64,000 nucleotides of DNA from Morella rubra (taxonomy: Eukaryota > Streptophyta > Magnoliopsida > Fagales > Myricaceae): the NCBI GenBank assembly GCA_003952965.2, contig CM025851.1, forward strand, positions 3,311,307 through 3,375,306, in the 5' to 3' direction. This document shows positions 47,001 through 58,882 of this stretch, piece after piece. A model generated the notes under the pieces. That model did no database searches, was not told the origin of the DNA, and saw nothing but the letters and a program-made list of their open reading frames with translations. The position numbers and the translations under genes are program-made. Position 1 is the first letter of the stretch. Every line of letters starts with the position of its first letter.

Positions 47001-47723
47001 CTAACATTTGATGATGAATGTTGAACAGGCCTGTATTCCAAGTTCCGGTAAGAGGCACAGTATACTCCATTAGTAAGTGTATTTTCCATTGGATAAACAT
47101 TTGAACCATTTTCTGGAGCGACAACCCTTCCTGCAAAATATGGTTTAGAAATGAAAATAAAAATCAAAGGTTAATCTACAGTGTGAGCAGTAGAAATATA
47201 GATAAAAATTCCTAATAGACTGTCAGGATCCATTGGCAAAGCATGCAGAAAGTTTCTCTTCAGGAACCCAAGACCAGGTAGAGATAAATCAGTCAATATC
47301 TGAACTAGAGATAGCTGAAGCCCAGAAAGTCAAATAGAAGGGAAACGTGTTGGAAAAATCCAAAAATGTCGGACAACTGGAAAACTTATCACAACTACAT
47401 AAGAATAGAAGAAAGTAAAAACATATCTTGCTTTTAACACAAGTTAAGCGGAAAAGCTTATTCAATAGTCACTGCCAACTGCTTTTGGTCCCAAGTCTGG
47501 AGCAAGCCCTGAATACTTGTTAGATGCTGGTAGCACCATTCAACCAAATAATAGAAGAACTACCAAAGAAATAGCAACATCTATTGGACACTTGGAAATA
47601 TAAAACATTTAGAGCTCCAGTACCCATATGAATGTAAGACTGTTCAGCAGCTCCCCAACTACGGGAACGATTTTGGTTTAACTCAGGAACTTGCCATGAG
47701 TTGGAGAATTGTCTATGTCCCAT
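44027..47723 (-). CDS. RING-H2 E3 ubiquitin ligase, RHG1A/MBR type
   Basis: Six coding exons on the minus strand: 47624-47723 (the exon starts at 47777 in 5'UTR), 46399-47130, 45907-46313, 45162-45260, 44947-45081, 44027-44164. They sum to 1611 nt (536 aa), in phase with GT-AG introns. The protein begins MGHRQFSNSWQVPELNQNRS and has a long disordered, Ser-rich middle (MGTGRGPSKRKSPGLSLACE is a conserved family block). It ends with YREMRLDIDSMSYEELLDLG and a RING-H2 domain: C487, C490, C506, H508, H511, C514, C525, C528, spaced C-x2-C-x15-C-x-H-x2-H-x2-C-x10-C-x2-C. This architecture fits Arabidopsis RHG1A/At4g34040 and MBR-like E3 ligases as I remember them. It should accept ubiquitin from an E2 and transfer it to unknown targets. 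The neighbouring UBE2C is convergent, with no evidence of pairing. Confidence 0.9.
44328..44350. repeat. C-rich microsatellite in RING gene intron
   Basis: A CCCCCCTCCCCC-type run followed by CTCTCTC lies in the last intron of the RING gene. It is a likely length-variable or error-prone tract. Confidence 0.7.
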
Positions 47724-50700
47724 GTCCCTTATGACAAGACGACTACAATCTGGCGTCAGAGAAGGGAAGAACACCACCTGCAAAAAAGTAAAAGAGTGCC
47801 TGATGGTTCAATGAAAAATGATGCACATGATGCACATCTCTCATGTGTGTATGCTTATATGTATCCCTATATCATTTACCAAGCAAAGCATTAGTCTACA
47901 AGTATGAGTCTTTGTGATAGATGAGAAGTATCATCAGATAGGCCATGCTCGTGGAAGCAGGCATGATCATTGAGAATTGTCCTCATACTAACATTACAAG
48001 GCTTAGACAAAACAAGATTCTACACTTGGAGAAGCGGGGACCATATGAAATGCTATAGAACGGGTACAACGAGGGAAACAGAAAAAAACAAGAAAAAAAA
48101 AATCATATAATCCCTCCAAGAAAGCTCTCCTCGCACAAGAGATCCTGATATGGACAAAAATTCAAAATTGAAAATCCTTCCCTGTTACCGTAGTGCCTGT
48201 AATGCAATACAATTATATCAGATGAATACTTTTCACTCCATTTGACTACCCCTCATGGACTTATGACCCACTGGTTTCCTCCAGAATCTAGATAAATGCA
48301 AAAACTAACTGACGAATCAATGCCAACTCTAGTTGGAAGTCTCTGTTGCACATCAAGAACTTCCCACTTATATGAAGGAATATAACACAATCATCAAGGA
48401 CAGACGAAGTTGTTCCAACACATGCATCTTAAATATAAACTCTCTGAGAGAGAGCCAATTTCAAAATAATTTTCCACTCACCTGTGCCATGCTGAAAAAT
48501 CAATGTCGCCAACACTTACAATTGGACAGATTTAAACAAGAAAACAACATCATTGGAAGCACTGAACTGGCATGATGGAAGCCACCTAATCCAACAGGAA
48601 ACTTGAGAAATTCATAAACTATAACTATTTTTACTACCTTAGTTTCTGTGTTCACGAAGCTCTTCAAGAGAGTAAGTATATAAAAATTGACCAATAATAC
48701 TGCAAAAGCACTCCATTAATCAATTCTAAACATGAGAAGACTTCTTGCACTGTATGCTTCTTTCATATATGTACGCGAGCTGAGATGATATCGCATCTTC
48801 ATGGATTTTATGCGAAAGCTCATATTCTAAGCTTATAAAGCAAGCCAGTTTAAGCCAGTTTTGCTACCTATATGAGCCACCTATCATCGGGGAAACAATT
48901 GTATTCAAATTGTTTTATAATAGAGCTGTGACCCAGTTGTTGCTGGATAGCTTCTTCCTAAGCATTAAAACATTATGTGATTTGTGTATAGCACTGAAGG
49001 GGTTGGCCCAGTGGTAAAAATTACTCTCTTTTGGTTTACTTGAGTAAAACTCATAGGTTCAAGTCTACTTCTACCCCTATACTTTTTGATGGAGCTAGGG
49101 GCACAAGGCTCATGCTTAGTAATCTACACTCATTGGCTTTTTACCACTATCCCTCCGTCAAGCTACTCGAATCTGTTCCAAAAAACACATGCACTACATA
49201 AACTTCAACCTTTTCTGACTCGAACAAAAAATGGCTGATTTATTTTGTAGGGAGCAGGCCTATTCACCAATCTTTTCCAGAAACATTAAGATAGCCCAAC
49301 AAGTTATATGAACAACTTTGATGCAAATAATTTTGTATGCATCATATCTACTTGATTGTAGATATCAAGCATCTGTATCCAAGGCGACAATTTCCTAAAA
49401 CCTCCCTGGTGTTAAAGGTAAATTATGCTCCTACTGGCTCTCTCTCTCTCTCTCTCTTTTCTTTTTTTCTTTGTTTTTCTCTGCTTCTTAACTGCTCTCT
49501 GGATAACTGAGATTTTGTTATATGGTGTTTTCCACAATGCCATGTCCATTCCATTCTTTTGATATTCTGTTCTATCAGCTTCGTAATTGTAAACTCTCCT
49601 TGTGCCTCATCTACTCGCGTTTTTTTATTTAGGTGGCATTAGCCTAAAAGGCGGGGAAGTTATGAAGAAAGCCAGTTTTATTAGAAGAACAGGTAACGAG
49701 TACAAAAGACTGAGACATGTAACTCCTCTAGAACAGCAAATATAACTCCAGCAGCAACTAGAGAATAATAGATAAAAAGGCAGGTACAATGACGCTCATC
49801 AAGCTACAAGGACATGTGATTTTGAACAGAACTCTTGTAATAAACTGCCTTGTTTTCCTACACACACAGAAAATAAAAAATAACTTATTCACCCAGAGAT
49901 GTTAGAATACAGTGGAAGTAGTAGCCCAAAACTCTCAAGAAAGTTAACTTTCTATCAACTTGTGGAAGTATCTGCAGGGCCCTTATGAAGAACTACTACC
50001 GTCTGACCAAAATTGCAGCATCCCCTTTACCCTAAATCCCATCATTCTTCTAACCCTTGCCTTTCTCTAGGCATCCAAAAGAATGCTATAAGTTCCTCTA
50101 GCACAAGGTTACCAAACCTGCACCTCTAAATCAAATGTAAACAATAGAACCTGCTGTTTCTCTCCACACAGCACTGATTCCAACAGGCCCAAGGTTAGAT
50201 AGAAAGCACCCAAGGAAACTTCTCATACCTTCACACAAATACTTGTTTTATTCTACTATACAGATGGTCCCAGTATCAAAATCTTTCTCAAATGACTTAA
50301 TCTCATCCACTTGCTGGTTTGGTCCATTAAGCCGCTTCCAATTTTGAGTTTTAGATGCTGGTTTGCTTTCCTTTCCATTTTCGTCAGTTCTGCAACTATT
50401 ACATTCAGGAATTGAGATGTTTTGTTATTGTAAAATGCGACATGACATTTTGTTTGTCGCACAGGCACCATGAATGCAGAAGATCCATCACACAAAATTC
50501 AACACATCCTTGAACCAATGAAAATTCGAGAATTCAACCTGTCATGCAAAAATAATCACGGTGTGATTTATGTTGAAAAACACTCCATCATATGACAGTC
50601 ACTTTTACCCAAATAGCTTCATAAAAGCATATAAGACTAGATGTCAACTAGCTTTCTCCAAATGCAGAATCATTTAGGTAAATGTCCAATACAGTGATTT

Positions 50701-52250
50701 ATGAGATGTTGGAATATACAATGGACTTTTTCTATCATATGAAGTTGCCTGTGCATCTTAATGTTCGATCTACGCAAAAGAGTGCTAGGAATAGATAAAG
50801 ATATAATTGGAAATAATCAGTTTCAGATGAATTCATTGACAAACACGCCAAGTTTGGAGAATCAGAAGGAAAAGATACAAAAATGTCTACAGAACACAAG
50901 TGTATAAGTTGTGCAACTATTCTTCTGTAATTCTAGTGAACTTGTACTTTGAGAATCTTTCTGATGTAGGAGATGTGACCATCATTTTCAGGACAAAGAA
51001 ACAAAATCTTCATTGCAAACCTAGGTGCTTGGGCTTGTTGGGCAACAAAACTTAAACCCATCAAGCAAACTCAAGCTTTGTCCTCGTCTCTAGATCCACC
51101 TTCTTTTTCCTTTTCTAGAAAGAGCATTAAATTTTAGAATGGTGCATTTTAAGAATGATTACTCAGTTATGACTCAACAGGACAATCAAATACATGGATC
51201 TTCCACAATAATGCTTCGACAACCACATAGAGTGATAGAATAATCAGGCAATTAGTATACAGTAAAACAGCTATGCGAACTGACACACAAAAGTTAAGGA
51301 ACTCTCAAATAATAAATGTTTGTTAATAATCACTACCTCTGATTAGGTCATCGGAGATGACTGATTTCCTCATTAATAAACTGAATATGTATAAGGATAA
51401 CCACTACAAAAGTGCAATCATAAACGTTTCTACAGAATCTGTCGCACACATATAATTCAATTCACTGATTACTCTAAAGTTTACAAAATGAACCTTGTAA
51501 ATCATATAAAGGGCAATACGGACCACGAGAAAACACCATAAACCCAAAAGAAAATCCTCAGGGATATCCGCCTTTTACTGATATTGTTATCGGCCTTATT
51601 TCTATCTTTTCTAAATGTTGGTATCGTTAGTATTATAGTCGTTTAGTATGCTCACTGATAGATAGATAGAAAAAGTGAGCCTTAAAAAATAGTTAGAAAA
51701 AGGGGGGAAAAAAGGAGGAGGACAAAACCTCGCGATCACAAATATCGACCTATCATAACATGTAACTCCAATCTTTGGTTGATCGCCTATTTAACAAGAA
51801 AAATTGTAGTACAAAAGTTAAATTCAATTCGAGAACTAAACTAAAGTGAAAAAATCAAGATCAGTCTCCTTGAGCTAAGTCATCCTGTAATCCGCATGAA
51901 GAATTTAAAAACTTAACATCGGAAAAAATAAGTTCGAAACAGAGTACATAGAGACAAATTTAGAGATAATGCAGCAGATTACGGTTTAATTTGTTAGAGA
52001 TGAGACCACATGAGATCGTGTGAACATGTGAAGGAGATCGAGACGTTGTTTGATCGGAAAAACGTGAATATTTGCCGGAGAGCATACCGTAGTCGTCGGA
52101 TATTTAACGTTTGACTCCGGTTGATGAAAGAGTCTGACGAGAGAGAGAGAGAGAGAGATGCGAAAGATAATAAAGAGATGAGAGTATTGTTCCAACTTCC
52201 AAGCGGCTTTGTGGTTTTGATAAAAAAAAAAAAATAAATAAAAATAAAAA
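47724..52250 (-). other. 5'UTR and long first intron of RING gene (inferred)
   Basis: The first coding exon is preceded by an acceptor (TTTTGCAG|GTGG at 47778), so there must be an upstream non-coding exon. The best candidate ends at 52088 with donor G|GTATGC (52087-52082) and includes a CT-rich leader (GA on the plus strand, 52138-52158). That implies an intron of about 4.3 kb (47778-52087). No coding exon was recognised inside it. It holds a SINE at about 48998-49190 and a (CT)n run at 49440-49458. The 5' exon is inference only. Confidence 0.5.
48998..49190 (+). mobile_element. tRNA-derived SINE
   Basis: GGGGTTGGCCCAGTGGTAAA contains a box A-like TGGCCCAGTGG. About 50 bases on, CATAGGTTCAAGTCTACTTC contains a box B-like GGTTCAAGTCT. 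Spacing and order match a pol III tRNA-type promoter, but the flanks cannot fold into a proper tRNA. The body continues as unrelated sequence (GATGGAGCTAGGGGCACAAG). It lies antisense within the inferred first intron of the RING gene. The 3' end is uncertain. Confidence 0.65.
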
Positions 52251-53493
52251 GAGGAGAGAGTGGTCCCATACCAACCATCCTTGGAGAGAGAGGGAGAGGA
52301 GGAGAGATAAACGAGTAAAAATTACATAGGGAGATACTATAATTTGTTATTTGTTTAAATTTAATAATAAACTATTTGATTTACTCTAATTAAATGTACG
52401 TTTGACCTCCATCATACTCTTTAAATCTAAACCGTTGATATTTTATTAGGAAATAATTTATCATATGCCATATTACCAAGACCACATCTATCGAATATTT
52501 TTCATGAAACACATTATATTCTATACTTTAGAAGTAACAGTTGAGAGTTAAGAAGAGCTGCATGATGTTTCGCTCCGTTTCCTTTTCGGGGACGTGATTA
52601 TTTATCTTTTAAGGTTTTTTTTTCTAGTGCTATATATCACAGTCAAATATAATTGATTTTGCATAATTTGAGCCCCTCAAAAGCGTAAAAATTTGAGCCC
52701 TTCTGATTTAAGCAACTTCAAGACCAAATTGTTCCGTGTGGGACTCCCAGCTCCCTTGCGTGTCAAAGCAGATGTCGTGATTCGTGAAGGGGCTGATAGA
52801 GGTGAAACGTGAAAAGCACCCAAATGGAACGAGAAAGAAGGTTGCTTTGCTGTACACAAGAAGCAAACTCCAATGCCATGAAGTCGTGTCAAACTGCGAT
52901 TTAGGTACCTAGAAATTGCGTTTTCCAAAGGGTTTTAAAATCGATCCCCTCTTCCAAAATCTTGTATGCTAAGCAGCCAGCTCACTTCACATATGACACC
53001 TTTCATTTTTCCAGTAGTGTTCCGGGAGAACGAAAATAGTATTATGAAGTCGCAAATTCAACTGTAAAACCGAACTGGCATCTATGCTGTTGCGGAAAAC
53101 TTGAGCTGTGTGTTAAAAGCTGATTCCACGAAGAACAGCATTTTATAAAATTTCTCTTCTGGAAGTGGACTTGTCTCCCTGTCCAGTACATGTTTTTACA
53201 AATATGGATCCAAAACAGTTCAAAAGAAGTTCTACTTAAAGTGTCATGGAAAAACAAATGGGTAAAACTTCTTTCGCACAACTAGCCTCTATATATCTTG
53301 AGCAAGAACACTAACGAATTATCACACAAGGAAACACGAGAGAAGTGGATTAATGGGAATTAAAATCCAAGGCAAAAATGAACATTGGAACCCTCCTCCA
53401 GAATCCTCTAGCTTCTTCCCAGATACAGCAAAACCTTTTAAGTGGTAATGGAAAAGACAGAATTGAGCTGGTTGACTGGATTTCCAAAAGCAA
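52251..53493. other. Spacer between RING gene 5' end and TMEM115-like gene
   Basis: Probable RING-gene promoter to about 52500 (upstream on the minus strand), then AT-rich spacer, then the 3'UTR of the TMEM115-like gene close to 53494. No gene was recognised. Confidence 0.4.
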
Positions 53494-56400
53494 TCAAACA
53501 TTCTCCGCAGCATCTGTTTGTGTCTCTTCCTCACCCCTTGCAGTGGCCAACCTTTCAGTTGCCAATCTTTCTTCAAGTGCTCGAGCTCCCCTTTCCCTGC
53601 AAGGGATTGGATTGGTCAGAAGCAAATATTTTCTTTCTAACTAACAATTACTTTCGTTTAGGTACTCGCTTTTCACAAGGCATATTGGTATCTTGTTGGG
53701 TTGTCTCCCATTCTAAAGCATGCATATTGCCTCCACCTATAAGGCTATAACAGAAACCATGGTCTTGTAAAAACTTTTCTTGTTTTTTCTACGTATGAGA
53801 GAATATAGATTTAAAGGAAAAAACAAAAAGGGGAATCCTTTTCCGTGAAAAAAAAAATGGAGCACAAGGGCAAAGGAGCCAAAAGATAGACTTTAAGATT
53901 AGATTCAAGCTTTTTTGGGCTTTACGTGGGTGATGCCTAAGGTGGCTACCCTCTTATGTTCTTGATTTTGTTTCGCTCTTTTTCTTTTGGAGGTTTTGAT
54001 TGTTGTCTCTAGCTAATATAAAGGTACCTAGAGCTTTCATTTGGAAAGTCTCTTTGTCCTATATCCACCGGCAATGTGAAAATTAGCAAATTTTTATATT
54101 AATTATGGCTGCAAAATCATATGACAATGTTATCACACACACACAAATATATCCATATGATATCTAAAAACCTTCTTGCGGCAGCAAGAACAAGGTATGT
54201 TACCTCCTCCGAGATGCCTCAATGGGATCAGAACCAGGTAATGGGGCACCCCCCAATGTGTAACCCTGGGCTTCATCAGAAGCTTCAGTTCTCCCACAGA
54301 GCATCCGATGAGATATTGATGCAATGGGATCAATAACAGGACTGCATTATAATCAATAAGAAACATGAGAGAGAGGCACGGCAGAACTTTTGAGAACCTT
54401 TATGTTATGAGCTAAAAAGATCATGAAACAAGAAAACACTATATTACCGTAAAATTTCAGGAAAGAATGTAGAAAATGCAAAATCATCACTTGGATCACC
54501 CTTAAGTTTTGTTTCCGGCTTCCTCTGCCAGTATCTGAGGTATATCCAGCTCATATATGTGCCAAATATTAATGATGGAAGATATGTTGCCGACTCAAGT
54601 GTGAAGAAGCTTACAGCAATAGACAGCAACAGAACAAGAGACGGTAACCACTGCATAGATTTGGGCTCAGAACCCAACATAGGGTGTGATAGTCAATTCC
54701 CAAATGGGTAGAAATACACAGACCAATTCCTTAAGGCATGATCTAAGAGAACCTTGCGAAACAGATCATACCTTAGCTTTTATCTTCAACAAAGGCAGCT
54801 CTTGGTCAGGTATTATCTGTTTGATGCCAACCAAGAACCCTGAAAGAACCCCATGGAAGCCAGAAAGAGGCATGTAACTGGAACAAAAAGCAAATAGATA
54901 GAAAATCTGGTTTAAGTATGAGTAAGAAATTTAGGGAAAGGTCTAAAACACAAAAACACATAGACACATAAACGGGCATAATACAAGATACAATTGGACA
55001 AGAATGGGAGGAGTTAACAGCCAAACTATTCAAGGTTGCACAGTGATCTGACTCAATTGAAATACAGTTCACCATACAAAGAAAATTCATGCATACTGCC
55101 AGCATCATTCAGCTGCCAAGAAGTCAATCGGGAAGGATACCTCAGTATTCACATTTTAGATTTTTTTTTCCTTCACTCCTCAGCAACCAAATGGAGTGCT
55201 AAATAATGTTAGAAGGTGATTGATGAAATAGTAAAGAATAAAAATGTGAAAATGCCTACAGATTTTTAAGTACTTACAGGTAATTTTCCTGTGTTGTAAT
55301 GTAGTACAAGGCGATAGCAGTAATAAAAACGCATACAGAAGTCAGAAAGTTAACAACAAAGATGAACTTCAAGAATTCCCGAGAACCCCAAATTGGCTCA
55401 AGCAGCTTCCCAATGACAAGGAGACCAACTGTGCTTGCAACCACCTACATAACAAGTGTGACAATCAGTATGACTTATTTACTGAGAGGCATTTGGAGAA
55501 ATTTGATGAGTCCACCATGAAGACACAGTTCATAGCAAAAGAAGTGCATACCCCAAACACTGATTGTTCAACATAACCAGCCGTTATAAGGTTCCAAGCG
55601 AAAGGAATTGTCCTGTGAAAGAGATATGTTCAAAGAGGGATAAAGATTCTGAACCATCTACACAAATAATGGTACATAAAGCATTGGGCCTTAATTTGTG
55701 AATATCCAGAAGGGCAAAAATTGATCAGAAAATCCCTTCAACTAGCTTGAATCTGCCGCTTTATTTTCCAAAATGGTTGAAAATGGAAATACGGGAACTG
55801 TATTCATGAATAACAAAAAGAGAAATGATATAAGAGACGTTCCCCCCCCCCCCCCCACCTTTTTTCCCGCCCTGCAACACAAAATAAGGACTTCAAATAT
55901 ACATGCATCCAAAAGCAACCATGGCAATGGTTATAAGTTCTAGGATTTAGTTTCCCACAGAAATTAGCTTTCTATTAAGAGACTCCTCCTCTGATAACTG
56001 CCTGAATGGTACTGACAGGGAGCTCCCCAGCCTCTTTATGTTTTCTTCAAACAAGGCAACAGACGTTGCACATCTGAAAATGGGCAGCAGTGACTCCATA
56101 ACAACCTTTTTCTAAGGAAGAAACACTTATAAGCATCAATAACAGATATGCACATAGATTAGATACAAGAAGCAGCCATGGGTCTCTCCTATCACAATTT
56201 TTTGAGGATATAGCCCAGGCCATAGCCACACAGTCCACCTCTTCGTTTTTTATAGCTGAACCTACGGAAAAGGAAGCCTGAAAGCTGTGTTACTCTTAGT
56301 GAGGCGTACACAAGAGATCTCTACCGTAACATTGTGGATCCGCGGATGTACAGAAGGAGGATTTAGATTTCAACCCCAAATTAATCCATTGTTTGAAACA

Positions 56401-57018
56401 GGTTTAACAAGGCAGTATTTTAGACCCTTCAAATTCTGGAATCAAATCCACGAATAAATACTCTCAAGTCATACTACTACTGTAGACCCTTTTAGACAGA
56501 GTCCGCCGTCCAATCTGAAACGCCAAGGGACATAGAAATTCCACCTTACACTAACCACTATTTCCACAGGTCCAACAACTCTTTCCTTATTCCAATTCAT
56601 ATTCCCACTTAAAACAACACATAAGCAAACCAGCAAATAGAAGATCTCAAATGCAACGCGTAAATTTAATCAATTTTCTAATTAAAGCTCCAGAATATGA
56701 TTCTAGCGGTGCAGGTGAAGGGTACCTGGCGGGTATAAGAGCGAGATAATTAATAGCTGAAGGGAAAAGCTGAACGACAATGTGCCCACCTACGAGTACC
56801 ACCGCGAGGCCCTTGCATAGCCTAGTAAACCCAGAATAGAAGCTCGTGCCCTTGAGCAAGTATACATGAAATAGGTTAATTCATTTTAGAGGTCAATTTT
56901 CAAAATTACAGGAAAATACTCGAAAGTAGAAATCAGAGAAGAGAGGCTCGAAGTAGAGTGAGTTCCATGGGGTACAGGATCTGATTGTGCTTACTCCTGA
57001 CAGGGCTGGAGTGCTCAT
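53494..57018 (-). CDS. RBL19: TMEM115/rhomboid-like 19 Golgi membrane protein
   Basis: Eight exons on the minus strand: 56995-57018, 56726-56850, 55552-55612, 55278-55444, 54772-54877, 54448-54650, 54204-54341, 53494-53596. They sum to 927 nt (308 aa), all GT-AG. The first exon codes only MSTPALSG. Several membrane helices follow (LAVVLVGGHIVVQLFPSAIN, FLKFIFVVNFLTSVCVFITA, SLVLLLSIAVSFFTLESATY). Then come YMSWIYLRYWQRKPETKLKG, DDFAFSTFFPEILRPVIDPI, YTLGGAPLPGSDPIEASRRR and a charged tail ending EERLATERLATARGEEETQT. This is the TMEM115 family; the animal member sits in the Golgi and helps retrograde traffic. The rhomboid GxSG serine motif is not visible (GFHG at the matching helix), so it is probably not a protease. 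Confidence 0.9.
55844..55858. repeat. Poly-C tract in TMEM115-like intron 2
   Basis: A run of about 15 C lies between exons 2 and 3. It is a likely slippage or sequencing-error tract with no coding effect. Confidence 0.75.
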
Positions 57019-57524
57019 GGCGTTAGAAATTGAATGGCGGCCGTTAAATTTAGAAATTGGGAGTTCAACGCCGTTGATCGGAGTATTTTGACCCGGAGAA
57101 CTAAAGGAGGAAGTTGGCTTAAGGGGGTTTTCGTGTTTGCAAAGAAGTAGAACGAAGGAGCTACAGCATGTCAGTATTATCTGTGTTACGCAGGGCCGAG
57201 AAGGATAAAAGGAAGTTGTTCACTTGTTTGCCTTTTCTTTTTCGGCCTTTGGGTTGGGCGAGGAAAATAGAGAAGATCTCGGTGGTCGGTCGCAGGATCA
57301 TCATTTAATGGCGTATTGAAAGAAATGGGCCACCCACTTGCAAGCACGACGTCGCATTGTCTAATTCGCAATTGTTTCCTCAGTTCGCAATTCTTCGACT
57401 TCCTTTTCACGCCCATCGGAGTGCGTTTACTTGACCATAATAATCCATAGGTTTTTTTTGGGAGGATCAAAAGATGAGTCGGATATAAGACTCAAAATTA
57501 TGAAAGAAACAAACCTAGCTGACT
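57019..57524. promoter_or_regulatory. Promoter and 5'UTR of TMEM115-like gene
   Basis: Minus-strand upstream region of the gene starting at 57018. A moderately GC-rich leader-like section runs to about 57250. No other gene was seen. The small reading frame in it has no family character. Confidence 0.35.
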
Positions 57525-57739
57525 AAGGTTGTGTATCAGTTATAAAATTTTGCGATGAGAGTTGATAAAAAAAAACGAGGATAAAGAGTTTAAAAATTTG
57601 TGAAAAAGTAAAATTTTTTATGGAAACTAGTGAAAAGTGAAAAAATTGATGAGAATTGATGAAAAAAATTAAGAGAAATTTTTTTTGTAATAATGATAAA
57701 ATTTTAGGGAGTAAAATTTTTGGTTAGTGAATATGGCCT
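57525..57739. mobile_element. Candidate hAT-like MITE
   Basis: The left end CTAAGGTTGTGTATCAGTTA and the right end, reversed (TAGGCCATATTCACTAACCA), are imperfect inverted termini around AT-rich sequence with AAAATTTT repeats. The TAGGnC..GT(A/T)T(C/T)A form is typical of hAT-derived MITEs. The target duplication is unclear. Confidence 0.4.
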
Positions 57740-57777
57740 AAGTCTTAAAGTCCATGGATTTAAGAAACCTCTTTTTT

Positions 57778-58132
57778 TTTGGGTAAAATTGCAATCAAGG
57801 CTCTTAAGATATTCGAAAGTTCTAATTAAGCCCCTGAGGTAACAAATTAGCTATTTAACTCTCTGAGATAATAATTTTAAAAAAAAGAGACCTCTCTGTC
57901 AACTTTTGTCCCCCTCTATTAATTGCTAACATGTCAAATTAATACAACATCAATCCAATTAAATTGAGCCACATGCTTTATCTAATGCAGTAGAGGGGGA
58001 CAAAAGTTGTCAGAAAATTTTTTTTTTTATAAAATCATTATCTCAAAGAGTAAAATGACTAATTTATTAACTCGGAGATCCAATTGCAACTGCAACTTTC
58101 GAATAGGAGCTGCGGGTGCAATTTCATTTTAT
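57778..58132. mobile_element. Foldback element with ~135-bp arms
   Basis: The left arm (AAAATTGCAATCAAGGCTCT, AGTTCTAATTAAGCCCCTGA, CTCTCTGAGATAATAATTTT, CAACTTTTGTCCCCCTCT) pairs with a reverse-complement right arm (AGAGGGGGACAAAAGTTG, AAATCATTATCTCAAAGAG, CGGAGATCCAATTGCAACTG). The loop is about 85 bases. It is non-coding and non-autonomous, of the same general class as the element at 30297-30827 but a different sequence. Confidence 0.75.
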
Positions 58133-58882
58133 TTATTTTTAAGTCATTTCGTAGATAATTGCTATTAATGTTGACTGTTTTAAAATTTCAGAAATGAGTG
58201 CTACTGTGAAGAGTTTCCCTTGCAAGTCCAGTCCGATTCTCGATGGCTCGATCTTCAGTTTTTAACTCCCCGGACGAAATACAGAGGACTAGTTGAGGCA
58301 AGATAAACGTGAACAAAATCGAAAGGAACCCCAGAGCCTCGGGTAACTGTTAAATGGAACTGTGGGTGGCCAACAGAGTCCCTTTGTTGTACACAATTTT
58401 CTTCTCAGAATCGGATTACCCAAGTGTAAGAATTTGTTGTTAAAATATACATTAGTAAAGGCACAAAATTCACGAGCTCTTGAACTCTGTCTCCGCCCAA
58501 CCTTGACATCTCTCGAGCATGTTGAAAGCAATTGGATGCAACTAAATACAAATCTCACCTTCCATATTCCTTTCCACAGCATACAATGCCGATCACCAAT
58601 ACCAACACTGCTGTAAGCCAGTCCCAAGTATTTCTTTTTCCGCACACAAGCAAAGAAGGTATCGGTAATCCCATTGGATCTGAAAGGTCGTGGTCGGGAA
58701 GATAATCGGTGCAGCCTCATGCTGTAACTTCCAAAAGTCATATACACTCGTTTACTTCCCAACCTTCTTCCAAAGAGTAGCTCTAATCTTATTCTTTTGT
58801 CAAAATTACCAGACAGCTCATGATGTAGTCCTGGCGATAATACCTGCAATCAATCTTCTTGAAAACAGAGTCCAATGAAATA
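58133..58882. other. 3' flank of the ABC1 kinase gene
   Basis: Probable 3'UTR of the minus-strand kinase gene. A 186-codon open frame on the minus strand (58289-58849) lies wholly downstream of the kinase stop. It has no signal, domain or splice context that I recognise, so I treat it as chance. Confidence 0.4.

Noticed and set aside
48998-49075. Possible tRNA gene
   Set aside because: Box A and B-like motifs are present but the arms do not pair into a cloverleaf; fits a SINE head.
58289-58849. A 186-codon open frame on the minus strand
   Set aside because: It lies wholly downstream of the ABC1 kinase stop codon, shows no domain, signal or membrane pattern I recognise and has no clean splice links; best read as chance frame in the 3'UTR.
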